Origin: Colletes latitarsis
Taxonomy: Eukaryota; Arthropoda; Insecta; Hymenoptera; Colletidae
Assembly (NCBI RefSeq): GCF_051014445.1
Contig: NC_135144.1
Span: 9,238,001 to 9,302,000 of the forward strand
Direction of reading: 5' to 3'
DNA length: 64,000 nucleotides
The translations under genes and the position numbers were made by a program. The notes beneath the pieces are model-generated. The model saw only the letters and a program-made list of their open reading frames with translations, made no database searches and had not been told where the DNA came from. Shown in pieces: positions 1 to 10,712 of this stretch (position 1 is the stretch's first letter; each line of letters starts with the position of its first letter).

Positions 1-3
1 AGT

Positions 4-1667
4 GAGTTTCGAGCGGTGATTAAACACTTGTATTTAAAAGGCTTAAGGAGGTATTGCTGTCTAGACTGTCAATTTCACGGCCCTTTTTGTGATTTTTTTT
101 TAATGATAGGTAGGCTGTTTTGTACTGAGACTTTGTAGATATATTTATTCATCTTATAAGCATGTACAGTATTTTTTTCATGGAAAAATATTAAAAATCG
201 TGGGAATTATAACTTCTTCCAGGATTCCAGATAATTTGAAACAGAGGGGGTTAAAGTATCTTCATGAGGAAGGTTGTAGTTATAGCAGGAACTAGGGAGA
301 AGTAAAAATCCTGATAAATAAAGAAATGGCGACGCTTCAAGTTTCGAATTTCTATTTGTTAATCGTTCTTTTGTCTTTAGAGTATCAAAAAGAATAGTAA
401 CACTCAATATTTTTTTAAATCTCTAGTTCCAGCTATAAAGGCGTGTCTGCTGAATATTTTCTCCAAATTTGAAGTCGATCGGTCTGCTAGATCTTGAAAT
501 ATCATGTAAGCCAGTTTAAATGCGGTTTTTTTAAACGAGAAGCTATAACTCTCGCAATTTTTAATATTTTTTGATGAAAAAAATACTGTACATACCTATA
601 AGACGAACAAATATATTTGAAAAATGTCACTACAAAACAACCTACCTGTTGTTAAAAAAAAATCACAAAAAAAGGCCGAAGAAATGAGAGCCTAGACAGC
701 AATACTCCCTCAACCTCAAAAGAGATCAAAGCTGAGTTGGATGAAGTTCATGGCACATCTGCTCCTGCGTTTGCAACTATTTACAATTAGGCAAATGAGT
801 TTAAACGTGGCTGTACATCTACAAATGATGAACGTCGTACGGGACGTCCAGTGGAAGTGACTACTCCCGAAATGATTGACAAAATCCACGATATGGTTTT
901 GAGTGATCGACGAATCAAAGTGGACGAAATAGTCGAGGCCACAGGCATATCGCAAGGTACAGTGTTTCAATTTTGCAGGAAAAATTGGGTACGAAAAAAA
1001 TCTCGACAAGATGGGTGCCGCGTTTGTTCAATCGTGTGGTCGACTCTGAGGCCGTTTTGGCACTTTTTCGTCACAATCCTGACGAGTTTCTGCGTCGATA
1101 TATAACTGTGGATGAAACGTGGATACACCACTACACTCCAGAGACAAAGGAACAGTTAAAACAATTGTTTTTGAAGGCGAAGACAGTGAAATCGGTCAAC
1201 AAGGTGATGGCCACAGTTTTTTGGAATGCACGCGAAATCATATACACCGATTACTTGGAAAAAGGAAAAACAATAACTGGAGAGTATTATGCGTCGTTAT
1301 TGTGCCGACTGAGCGAAGAAATGAAGAAAAAACGTACTCATTTGAAAAAGAAAAAGATCCTCTTCCATCAAGACAATGCATGGGTGCACATCTGTACAGT
1401 TTCGATGGCCTAAATCATGAAATTAAAGGTCGAATTATTACAACATCCACCGTATCACCGAATTTGGCCCCCAGAGACTTTTTTTTATTTCTAATTTTTA
1501 AAAATGGCTCGGCGGACAACGGTTCATGTTCGAACGAGGAGGTCACCGCCTAAACAGATGCCTATTTTGAAGACCTTCCGAAATCTTACTTTTTAGATGA
1601 CTCAAAAATGTTGGAGAAACGCTTGGAAAAGTGTATTAAGCTAAAAGGAGATTATGTTGAAAAATAA
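4..1667 (+). pseudogene. mariner transposase pseudogene (DD34D type), split by an insertion
   Basis: This is the remains of a mariner transposase, the cut-and-paste enzyme that binds the element's terminal repeats. The N-terminal helix-turn-helix region starts at 4 (EFRAVIKHLYLKGL), is interrupted at 46-713, and resumes in the same frame with EIKAELDEVHG at 722. A TAG stop lies at 788-790. The frame changes near 970-1005, just before the WVPRLF motif, and again near 1380-1400. All three catalytic aspartates are still readable: VDETWIHHY near 1108, FHQDNA near 1372, and LAPRDFF near 1465, where family members usually have LAPSDFF. A further stop at 1551-1553 precedes the family-typical C-terminus GDYVEK, ending at 1667. 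The spacing matches a full-length transposase of about 345 residues, so this is a once-complete copy now inactive. Confidence 0.9.
47..709 (+). mobile_element. TTAA-target inverted-repeat element (T1 family), inserted in mariner
   Basis: This 663-base non-autonomous element is flanked by TTAA (43-46) on the left and TCAA (710-713) on the right, taken as a TTAA target duplication with one mutation. Termini are inverted: GGAGGTATTGCTGTCTAG on the left and the reverse complement of GGGAGTATTGCTGTCTAG on the right. The inverted arms are long, roughly 47-215 against 532-709, with an approximately 315-base unique centre. No transposase is present. TTAA duplications are typical of the piggyBac superfamily, but the terminal sequence alone does not prove the family. 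A second full-family copy lies inverted at 52793-53310, and one related end lies at 7403. Confidence 0.85.
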
Positions 1668-1712
1668 AGAAAAAATTTACCTAAATTAATTTGATTTTCT
1701 ATATTTTTCTAA

Positions 1713-1735
1713 GGACTTATTGAACGACCCTCGTA
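1713..1735 (+). repeat. mariner 3' terminal inverted repeat with TA target
   Basis: Read from the outside inwards on the minus strand this is TACGAGGGTCGTTCAATAAG, a typical mariner terminus. It lies about 45 bases after the transposase stop, the expected spacing. The leading TA is the duplicated target dinucleotide. Confidence 0.8.
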
Positions 1736-2392
1736 CCTTACGAATCGATTCCCAACGATACGGAAAAGCGGTTCGACGACAACGGAGACCATCCGTGCGT
1801 AATATTGAATCGTCAGAGTTTATTAATCGCAGCCTACGCGTCTCTTCCTTTCACTTCGCATTCAGTCATCGCACCAAAGATCACGCTGGGCTTTTCGACT
1901 TCGTTCAATGGAGGTTTCGCTGTTCGAAGCAACTGAGTAGGGTAAATGCGCCAGTAGTCAGCCTCTTTCAAAATAAGTGACTGATAATTAAGAAACAATA
2001 GCAAAATTGCATGAAATAAAATATACTAGGGGTCAATCTATACCTCCACTTTCAGTATACTGGGAGAGACACGAACTCATCCCCACGATTTTTCAGCCCC
2101 TTTCGATAGTCTGACAAAAAAATGTTTCCGCAAATTGATTTTCGATAAAAAATTAAGGTCACTGTTATATTTTTAAATGAAACTAGGTATTTTTAACTTT
2201 ACAGTATTGTAGTGTGAATCCAACGATCTGTTATACTATGACCTTCAGATGACATTGAAAGAAAAATTGCCATGAATAACGCTAAAGCCTCGCATTTGGA
2301 CGTAAACAAATGAAAATAAACATTACGAATGGTTATTTACTGAACCTCAGAACTTAAGACACAAAATAAAAGAAAAATTTATACAAAATGTG
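1736..2392. other. unassigned sequence
   Basis: No gene or recognised repeat is visible. A short open frame at 1720-1980 begins inside the mariner end, has no recognisable domain, and is treated as chance. Confidence 0.4.
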
Positions 2393-2755
2393 TAGAAAAA
2401 TTACATTAAAAATTTCATATCACTCTGAAAAAATTATTTTCCATTGCGGGGGGCAATTACAATCATTTTTGGTCACTATACATACCCCCGAAATCCTACG
2501 CACTTTCGAGAAAAAAATTCAAGTAGGTGCTGAAATTTTTCGGTAAAATTAAAAAATTCCATATCGTTCTAAAAAAAATAGTTTTTTTGGTGAATATTTT
2601 TGGTGAATAGACATACCCCCGAAATCCTACGCACTTTCAAGAAAAAAATTCGAGTAACTGGACAAATTTTTCGACAAAATAAAAAAAATTTCAAATCGTT
2701 CTGGAGAAGTTATTTTAGGTTGCAGGGGGTCAATTACAATCATTTTTCTTTTATA
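2393..2755 (+). repeat. fragment of CAGGG-family element: three internal units, no ends
   Basis: Three successive copies of the roughly 120-base internal unit found inside the CAGGG-family elements. Each contains a caattacaatcatttttgg segment and a cccgaaatcctacgcacttt segment. Neither terminal repeat is present, so this is a truncated or rearranged piece. Confidence 0.8.
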
Positions 2756-3357
2756 TGCGCTAACAAATAAGGCTGTGATTTGTTTTATGGGATTCATATT
2801 TCCACGCGTTCTTACAAATACTAGAAAATTTACAGAGTGTTCTGTTCTTTTGTCCTTCCAGAAGAAGGATGGTTTGTTTCCGTTCTCGAAATAGAAAAAG
2901 ATCAAAGCGCGTCCCTGAGAACCCTGTAAAACACAGAGAAGCAGTAAGAGTGTATTGGATTAAGGTACAGGTCCTCCAACCTCGTTGACCTCTGACTGAG
3001 GGCGGGTAGCCGTATCTGCTGGCTAGTTTTTCAGACTGAGGACGCTCGCAGTGCTGGCAAGGATACGGCACAACTTCGCCCAGAGACCGGTCTCATGGCG
3101 TCTCCTCTTTTGCTGAAGAGATTCGCCGTCTCTGTTACTCGTGCAGGGGCCTTGCTGTCTTTTCTCCACGTTCCGACGAGACGCCAGCCTGATCCACTGG
3201 ACAATGCTGGCGCCGTGGTATCGACGACCCCGAACACGCGGAGGTTGTCGTACCACCATTATCTGGCTAATCCTAAACTCTGACGATTTCTCTGTTGGAA
3301 CCAGCGATCCTTCGATTCGTCCCGAACTCGATTTCAGGGAAAATCGAAACCAATAGA
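2756..3357. other. unique sequence between two CAGGG-family fragments
   Basis: This stretch has higher G+C than its neighbours and is bracketed by CAGGG-family fragments in opposite orientation (2393-2755 and 3358-3838). It has overlapping short open frames on both strands. One, plus strand 3095-3283 (62 codons), starts MASPLLLKRFAVSVTRAG, which looks like a basic amphipathic leader. I recognise no protein family, see no supporting exon structure, and do not call a gene. Confidence 0.3.
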
Positions 3358-3838
3358 TTTATTGACTCTATAGAAAAGTTTGTTTAGCACTTTTTGTAGG
3401 TACCCATGAGCTCTATTTCAGAAAAAAGTTTCATTGAAATGTATTCACTATTGTAAGAGTTATGGCTGTTTGAAAATTGGACCATTTTTATGGGGATTTT
3501 CTCACTTAACGGGGTCAAGGAACAACTTTTTCAATATTGTTAGAATTTCTACATATTCTACACTAAAATACGCGTTATTTGCCTTTTTAAACATTAAAAT
3601 CGTCCAATCCGTTCAGGAGTTATGATGTTTCAAAGATAAGCATGAAATTTCAGGGTGACATTTCTGGACATTATATTTTCGGTAATGAATTTTTTTCTCG
3701 AAAATGCGTAGGATTTCATGGGTATGTCTATTCACCAACAATGATTGTAATTGACCCCTGCAACTAAAAATAATTTTTTCAGTACGATTTGAGACTTTTC
3801 AATTTCGACGACAAATTTGTCCACCTTCTTTCACTTAT
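3358..3838 (+). repeat. fragment of CAGGG-family element: long module plus one short unit
   Basis: This contains the roughly 330-base module (marker segments ggtacccatgagctctattt, gagttatggctgtttgaaaa and cgtccaatccgttcaggagt) followed by one 120-base unit in reverse orientation. There are no terminal repeats. Confidence 0.8.
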
Positions 3839-5860
3839 TAAATAAGTAAATATGATTCGATTTATGTCATGTCTGGTGTTATTTTATTCGGAAAGATCCT
3901 AAAAATATTCATAAAGAAAGAATCAAACCTGAAAAACAAAAATGAAATTGTACTATCGTCATGAGCAATAAGGTGGCTTAAATTCCGCAGACTGCCTCGA
4001 CCTAGAGTCCGTCTTTTTCTCGTTTTACAAACTGTCCTTTTCTACGTTCGACACAACCGTAAAGAGGCCGAGACTGCCTCGATCCAGAGTTTATCTGTTT
4101 CTTTTGCTTAAACTCCGTTGGTGTACTTTTCTACGTTCAGAATAACAGAAGAAAGTGTCAACAAAGGGGTATCGAATTTCGTGTCTGTGGCTATAAATAC
4201 GCATAGTCTCGATGGTTTCGGGTTAAAAGAATCACAATTGTCCAACCTAATATAATAGGTTTCCAAGAATGTAAAAGGAGGCAAAAGGAACATAAAACCA
4301 TCGAAGTTGACTCTTGAAATTGGGTGGTACAACGATTTGATTATTGTTAATTTCAATCCCGTATAATAACCCTACATATCAGTGTACGCATCGAGTTTCA
4401 TTGTTATTCGAACATGCATTTCAGTACCGATCATCTTTCCTGCAGTCTTATCTTACAATGCCAGCGATAGATTCGTTAACAAGTGGAGTAGCCAGTTCAA
4501 CTTGAAAGGAGCTGAAATTATGAACAATAGGCCATTTAAAGTCTAATCTACTATGTGGGGAACAAGTATGAAGCTTCTCCTTCGACCCTAGAAGGTCTGC
4601 AGCCACTGCGAGTGCGCCAGGGGTTCTCATCCTTTCCCTTCGAATCCTTTGTCATCGCGTTTTTTTCTCTCCACAGAATAATCCAAGAATAATCTCGTTT
4701 CGTCCTTGGAAAGGATTAAAAATTTCCTCGCCAAAGGGCAGGAAGTCGTTCGTTCGTGGATTATGTATTTCTAGCCGTTCGATTATTCACCGTATAATGA
4801 ATCGATGAGACTAACAGTGGGGATGAAGACGTTCGAGGCATCGAGAAAATGTAACGGGTGACGTAACGGTGTGTCTATTAGAAGGGCAATGCGCCATGAC
4901 AGAGAAGCTCTGACTAGTATTAAAATTCCCGGTTGTTTCTTTTTACCGAAGCGACCAGGCGGCCATTATCCCACTTAATTGCACGGTGTTGCCAGACGAG
5001 TGATCTTGGACTGATTGGAAAGAGCTACCGATTCCCTAGGAAAGCCGATTCTACCAGTAATTCCAAAGATTAACACCTTATTTTTGTCCGAAGGAAGAAC
5101 AGATATTCGAGTTGCATGCAAGGTTCTATTTTCAGACAGCCATTTTCCACAAGAATGTCGAGAAGCACTGTACAAACAGAACAACGAAAGAGACAGAGAA
5201 TCCAGTCCACTTGGATGCCGATCGAGATGAAAGTCATATGATAGGTTAACTCTTATATATTTGCAGGATCAACGAGATGGAAACTTACAAGTTCTAAGGA
5301 AATATTAGGTATGCAAATTTGCAGTATCGAAAGTTTTAACGAATACATTAACTCGCTTTCGATACTCGTTGAACTTTTCAGTTTCCATTTTGTAAAAATC
5401 TACGTTGCAATACTTGCTTATAACATGGATGTGATTAGATCCTTCTTCGGTATTAAAAAATAGACTTCAATGATTACGCGCTACATAAGCGACGTTTATT
5501 TTTATTAAGACTTAACGTTTATGGCTTGCAAGCTTGTATGGAGAGCAAGATAGAGATTGTTCTCTATTGGAGGAAGGAAGAAAGAAGTCACGAACCGTTT
5601 CAGTGGAAGCGAAAGAGGTGAAAGTCAACCATTAATCCTTACGAGTATGGATAATTACGAGATGATCACCTTGAACGTCGTGTAGTCCTTTCTTTCGCAC
5701 GATAATTCCACATGCGAGTGATTATAGGATTTATAGAAGGGCAGTATACTAGTCATCGTACGCGTAGTACCTACGCTTTTACTTTTCACCATGAGTCTCG
5801 TAATTCTTGGTAGCAAACCAGTTACTACAATTTAACCACTGCCTGATTAAAAAAAATATA
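3839..5860. other. unassigned, possibly host intergenic or intronic DNA
   Basis: No homology is recognisable. Short open frames on both strands (for example 4108-4356 minus and 5015-5230 plus) overlap one another and show no domain, signal peptide or splice context. Near 3990-4110 a short imperfect duplication occurs (actgcctcgacctagagtcc and actgcctcgatccagagttt). Confidence 0.4.
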
Positions 5861-6159
5861 CAGGATGTTCGGCCACATCTTGGAAAAATTTTAATGAGAG
5901 ATTCTAGAGGGCAAAATAAAACGAAAATCAAGAATACCAATTTGTTGATCGAGGCATCGTTAAAAAGTTATCTTGTAAGTGAGAACCACTATAGCGCGCA
6001 CGCAACTGTTCGCAGATTGCCGTTCTACAGCCGGAACTTTAAACGTTAATAACGTTTTAACGAAGTCTGAATCAACAAATTGGTATTCTTGATTTTCGTC
6101 TTATTTTGGCCTCTAGAATCTCCCATTAAAATTTTTCCCAGATGTGGCCGAACATCCTG
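5861..6159. mobile_element. CAGGG-family element, copy A (ends only)
   Basis: This 299-base copy consists almost entirely of the two inverted ends joined through a short centre with a tagcgcgcacgcaactgttc segment. It starts CAGGATGTTCGGCC and ends with its reverse complement, with TA on both sides. The whole copy can fold into a near-complete hairpin. Copies G and L share the same centre. It has no coding capacity. The TA target and CAG-type terminus point to a Tc1/mariner-type non-autonomous element (inference). Confidence 0.85.
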
Positions 6160-7398
6160 TATTTATATTTTCCATAATTCTTTGAAAAATCGATGGTTTG
6201 TGCGATTTTTATTTGTACACGGTAAAACTTTGTCTATTGATTGGTTTTTAAACTCTAGTGTTACCAAACATTTATTTTCGGTGGTTCCTGTTAGACCGCC
6301 GTATTACCCCCACATTTCTGAACATTTTTATAATAATCTACTTTTGTAATGCCTGTTAAATACAATTAAATTTTGTTTCTTTTGCGACAATTTTTCATCA
6401 GGAATACTAGTTAGCATTTTTTTCGGAAATGATAAATGTATCGAAAGAATGAAAGAGAGAAAAATTTTATTGTTTCTTACGACCAACACAATTGTGTATA
6501 CCAATTTCATATATTTGCAATAATTTTCGAGGAACGAAGGTGACCCTGAATTTTTATATGGAATGCTACATATTTTTTTATATTATTTGAAAGCGTGCAT
6601 CAAGACAAGTTAAACCGTGTTCTATACTGAGGCCTTCAAGTCATGCAAGGTCAGAAATGAAAGAAATCGTATTAAAAAATCCAGTTGAGAAATTGTATAG
6701 TGAAGTGAATTAAAAAGTGAGATAGAAGTGTCGAAAATTCAAGGAAATAGCTTTGGACATACTTGCTAATACCTAAGAAAAAATTCAAGGTACACCAGAG
6801 GATACACCACTTTTTGTCAGACGGCTCTGAAAAATTAAAGAAGCGTTTGCCCGTTGTTTCGTTCGCCCGGATAACAATTAAAAAAATCTATCGATAAATT
6901 ATAATTTACGAACGAATTTAAGAACAATTTTCTCGAGACTTCTGACGAACGCATCCCTTCTGGCGATAAATCCTCGGCGGAAAAAGTCTGTCGTTTAGCG
7001 AGAAGCGACCGGTACGGTGCGGTGGGGCGAAACTCGCGTGCAATTTGCAGGCCGCGGGGCAACGGATTTTACGATGTAATTGGAGCTCGAGAAGAGCAAT
7101 GGTTGTATACTTCTTTGCAACCGGTGCTTACACCTCTCTACTAGGAAGATATTATCCGCTTCGACCGTGCTATTCAAGTGCGTAAGGGCAACATTTGCTC
7201 GGTTAATGGTGGTCACGGAACGACACGCCACCTGCCGAGCGTATAAACCGTACCAACAAAAAATTCTTCCCAGATAAAAAACTAACCAGACTATTTTCCA
7301 TCTAGACAAACCATCCTCGATCGCTACTCGTGTTTAGGTTATGCGGGATACTTCGCGTATAACTATAATAGGGTACCTAACACGTCCCGATTTCTCCT
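6160..7398. other. unassigned; G+C-richer patch near 6840-7320
   Basis: No recognised gene or repeat. Overlapping small frames on both strands at 6835-7309 lie in a somewhat G+C-richer patch that could be host regulatory or untranslated sequence, but nothing specific supports a function. Confidence 0.35.
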
Positions 7399-7402
7399 TT
7401 AA

Positions 7403-7840
7403 AGGGGTATTCTTGTCTAGAATTTAAATGAAAAATCCATTTTTTTTTTATTGCACTTGCTTAAAGTATATGTCGCTGAAAATATGTGTGCAACAGGATT
7501 TGTTTTAATTCGCAATATTTACGAAGCTACAGTGTTTGAAGAGCACAGCTGAAACGCGTTTTACTTGAAACTATATTTTTTGGAATTTTTTTGATTATCG
7601 TGTGCACGATACCTAAAGTTCTACTTCATCGATAGTCTTCAAATTTGCACAAAACCTTCAGCAAACGTGGTCTTAATGTATAAACTACAGGGTTTTTAAA
7701 AAATGTTTATTCTTACAAAAAAACAGTATTTTAACTTCAAAGTACCGTCATTTTTTTCATTATCAAGATTTTTAATTTCTGGTGCTTCGCGTTATATTCA
7801 TGCAAAACAAGATGCCATATTGTTTCTTTGATTCAGATTA
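7403..7840 (+). mobile_element. one-ended relative of the T1 TTAA element
   Basis: At 7399-7402 a TTAA is followed by AGGGGTATTCTTGTCTAG, closely matching the T1 end (GGAGGTATTGCTGTCTAG) including the run of T about 25 bases further in. The body is A+T-rich and non-coding. The other end is not visible because the element runs into the truncated CAGGG copy B near 7850. Boundaries are approximate. Confidence 0.5.
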
Positions 7841-7852
7841 AAGCAACTTGGG

Positions 7853-9426
7853 AGATTCTAGAGATCAAAATAAGACGAAAATCAAGAATACTAATTTGTT
7901 AATAGAGGCTTTGTTAAAAAGTTATTAACGTTTAAAGTTCCGTTCGTACTGAATTTTTTTCTAGAAAGGGAGTAGGATTTCGAGGGTAGGTCTATTCACC
8001 AAAAATTATTGTAATTGACCACCGAAACCAAAAATAATTTTTCCACAACGATTTGAAATTTTTTAATTTTGTCGAAAAATTTCACACCTCGAATTTTTTT
8101 CTCGAAAGTAGGTAGGATTTCGACGGTATGTCTAATGACCAAAAATGATTCTAATTGACCCCCGCAACCGAAAATAATTTTTCCAGAACGATTTGAAATT
8201 TTTTAATTTTGTCCAAAAATTTCACACCCTCCCGAATTTTTTTCTTGAAAGTAGGTAGGATTTCGACGATATGTCTAATGACCAAAAATGATTGTAATTG
8301 ACCCCCGCAACCGAAAATAATTTTTTCAGAATTATTTGAAACTTTTCAATTTCGCCGAAAAATTTAGGCACCTACACCCTGTCGATTTTTCTTAAAATTA
8401 GTTTTTCATTTTTGATAATTTTATTTGACGCCCTACAGAAAAGTTGTCTAATACTTTTTTGTAGGTACCCATGAGCTCTACTTCAGAAAAAAGTTTCATT
8501 GAAATATATTCACAATTGTAGGAATTATGGCTGTTTGAAAATTGGACCATTTTTATGGGGTTTTTCTCATTTTGCGAGGTCAAGGACCAACTTTTCGAAT
8601 ATTTTTGCAATTTCTACATATTCCTCATGTAAATACGCGTCGTTTGCGTTTTTGAAAATTAAAATCGTCCAATCCGTTCAGGAGTTATGATGTCTTAAAG
8701 ATTTGCATGAAATTTCGGGGAACGATTTCTGGCCTGAAATTAGATCTTCGGTAAAGAATTTTTTTCTCGAAACTGCGTAGGATTTCGGGCGTATGGGTAA
8801 TGACAAAAAATGATTGTAATTACCCATTGTAACTAAATATAATTTTTTTAGTATGATTTGAAATTTTTTAATTTCGTCTAAAAATTTCAGTAGTTACTCG
8901 AATTTTTTTCTCGAAAATGAGTAGGATTTCGGGTGTATGTATAATGACAAAAAATGATTGTGATTGCCCATTGTAACTAAATATAATTTTTTTAGTATGA
9001 TTTGAAATTTTTTAATTTCGTCTAAAAATTTCAGTAGTTACTCGAATTTTTTTCTCGAAAATGAGTAGGATTTCGGGTGTATGTATAATGACAAAAAATG
9101 ATTGTGATTGCCCATTGTAACTAAATATAATTTTTTTAGTATGATTTGAAATTTTTTAATTTCGTCTAAAAATTTCAGTACCTACTCGAATTTTTTTCTC
9201 GAAAATGCGTAGAATTTCGGGGGTATGTCTATCGACCAAAAATGATTGTAATTCAGCCCCGCAACTGAAAATAATTTTTCCGGAATGATTTGGAACTTTT
9301 GAATTTAATTGTTAATAACTTTTTAACGAAGCCTCAATCAACAAATTAGTATTCTTCATTTTCGTCTTATTTTGGCCTTTAGAATCCCCCATTAAAATTT
9401 TTCCCCAGGGATGGCCGAACACCCTT
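7853..9426. mobile_element. CAGGG-family element, copy B (long, left end truncated)
   Basis: The left terminal repeat lacks its outermost ~40 bases (it begins at gggagattctag). The right end is complete apart from CCCTT in place of CCCTG. The interior is modular: three 120-140-base short units, one ~330-base long module (about 8400-8760), then four more short units, then the right inverted end. Two of the last units are perfect 144-base duplicates. It is non-coding throughout; open frames here (for example 8398-8610 minus) are by-products of the repeat. Confidence 0.85.
8881..9172. repeat. perfect 144-base tandem duplication inside CAGGG copy B
   Basis: Two adjacent internal units with markers gtatgtataatgacaaaaaa and tgattgcccattgtaactaa appear base-for-base identical by eye, whereas units elsewhere in the family differ at many positions. 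This indicates recent unit duplication inside an existing element. Confidence 0.8.
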
Positions 9427-10624
9427 TATATAAATGTACCTAATAAAACTTGGAATTATAAAACAAGTGAAATGCGACCATGTTGTTAAAAAACCTAACT
9501 AATATAGGAGAAAAGTGATCTAGGGTTTCTAAGGCGTAAAAAATTACTTATTTCTGTGCGAAACAATTTTTAAAACATAGCTCTAATCAATAGCGTGAGA
9601 CACATTGAATTCAAAAGATGTTTTCGCGAGTGACAGGAAAACGATCGGTTTGATCGATCGTTGAATGAAAATTAGTTGACACGATGAAACAAAGGATAGG
9701 ACGGTGGAAAATAGTCGGCAGCAAACGGCCGTGTAGACAGGAAAATGAAAAACTGTTATCTTGATGTTGTGCAACGATTACCGAGGAACGTCTGGGAAGC
9801 GGTGTTACTTTCTCATTCAGCGAAAACGAATTCGCACCATTCTTTGGAGAAAACTGAATTCTAGAAATGTTCGATAAGTCAGTAATATCCTTTGATTTAT
9901 CAAAATTAATTTAAATACATTATCTTTTTCGACACACAACTCGAGGAGGTGCCGACGCCATTTTATTAATCGTCATGTTGAGAATAAGCATTGCATGCAT
10001 GTATTTTTAATGAAATTTGTATCCATTGGTGCAGTCCCCTCCCTTGCAAAGGTCAGTACTACCTAAGGAGGCCACTCGTTTATTGCACCCCCTGAGCGTC
10101 TCGTTTCCCTTTTTCCGAGCCTCAAGCTCAGTTAGCAGGAAACCGTCAAGCTAAGAACAGCGTTTTCGTTTTGTAAAACTACGTACTTGGGTCGAAGCTG
10201 TGTTGTATTTATTTAGCAAATGAATATTCATCAGGTCATCTTCGATATAACGAAACAAATCATGAGCTAAGCTCGTTACTTATCGCGTACAAGAATGTTT
10301 ACTGGCTCCCGGACGGATGATCGGTGGAATGCGAATTTCCGGCGGCCTAATGTAACACGCCGGTAACTGTACGCAGCGTAGCTCTTTATGGCAATGTATG
10401 TGCAAGGCCATCGTCAAGGATATACCGTAGTAGCTAGGAGGTACTTAGAACTGGATACCGGCGTGGCAACTGCCCATTTTGCGATTTACTGCAGACGTCA
10501 AAAGGACTTTTTGCTCTTCCCCTTTTAAACGTCTCGCCCGTTTCATGGATATGACGCATCGTCTTCATTATTTTTACGAATACAGCAACGATTTTTAACA
10601 CGAACCCCCAGACGTTATTTGTAA
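9427..10624. other. unassigned sequence
   Basis: Nothing recognisable: short frames only, no repeat shared with the rest of the window that I could find. Composition becomes more mixed after 10030. Confidence 0.35.
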
Positions 10625-10712
10625 GTTGAGCATTTATATCCCCCCCCCCCCCAACCGGGGAGAGCCCCCTTGGAGCCAGTCAAGCGCGAAAAACGACATT
10701 TAAAAACCGATA

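Larger units (their letters stand above)
1..1735 (+). mobile_element. mariner DNA transposon, 5' end outside window, interrupted
   Basis: This is a mariner (Tc1/mariner superfamily) element running left to right. The window opens inside the transposase N-terminus. The element ends at a 3' inverted repeat, read inward as TACGAGGGTCGTTCAATAAG, followed by the TA target dinucleotide at 1734-1735. The body is split by an unrelated 663-base TTAA-target element at 47-709. Deleting that insert plus one copy of its 4-base target restores the transposase frame exactly across the junction. The 5' inverted repeat lies beyond position 1. The element is dead: besides the insert it has an in-frame stop and two frameshifts. 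Confidence 0.9.

Noticed and set aside
10641..10652. Run of C residues
   Set aside because: A simple homopolymer, possibly also an assembly-sensitive spot; no functional meaning inferred.
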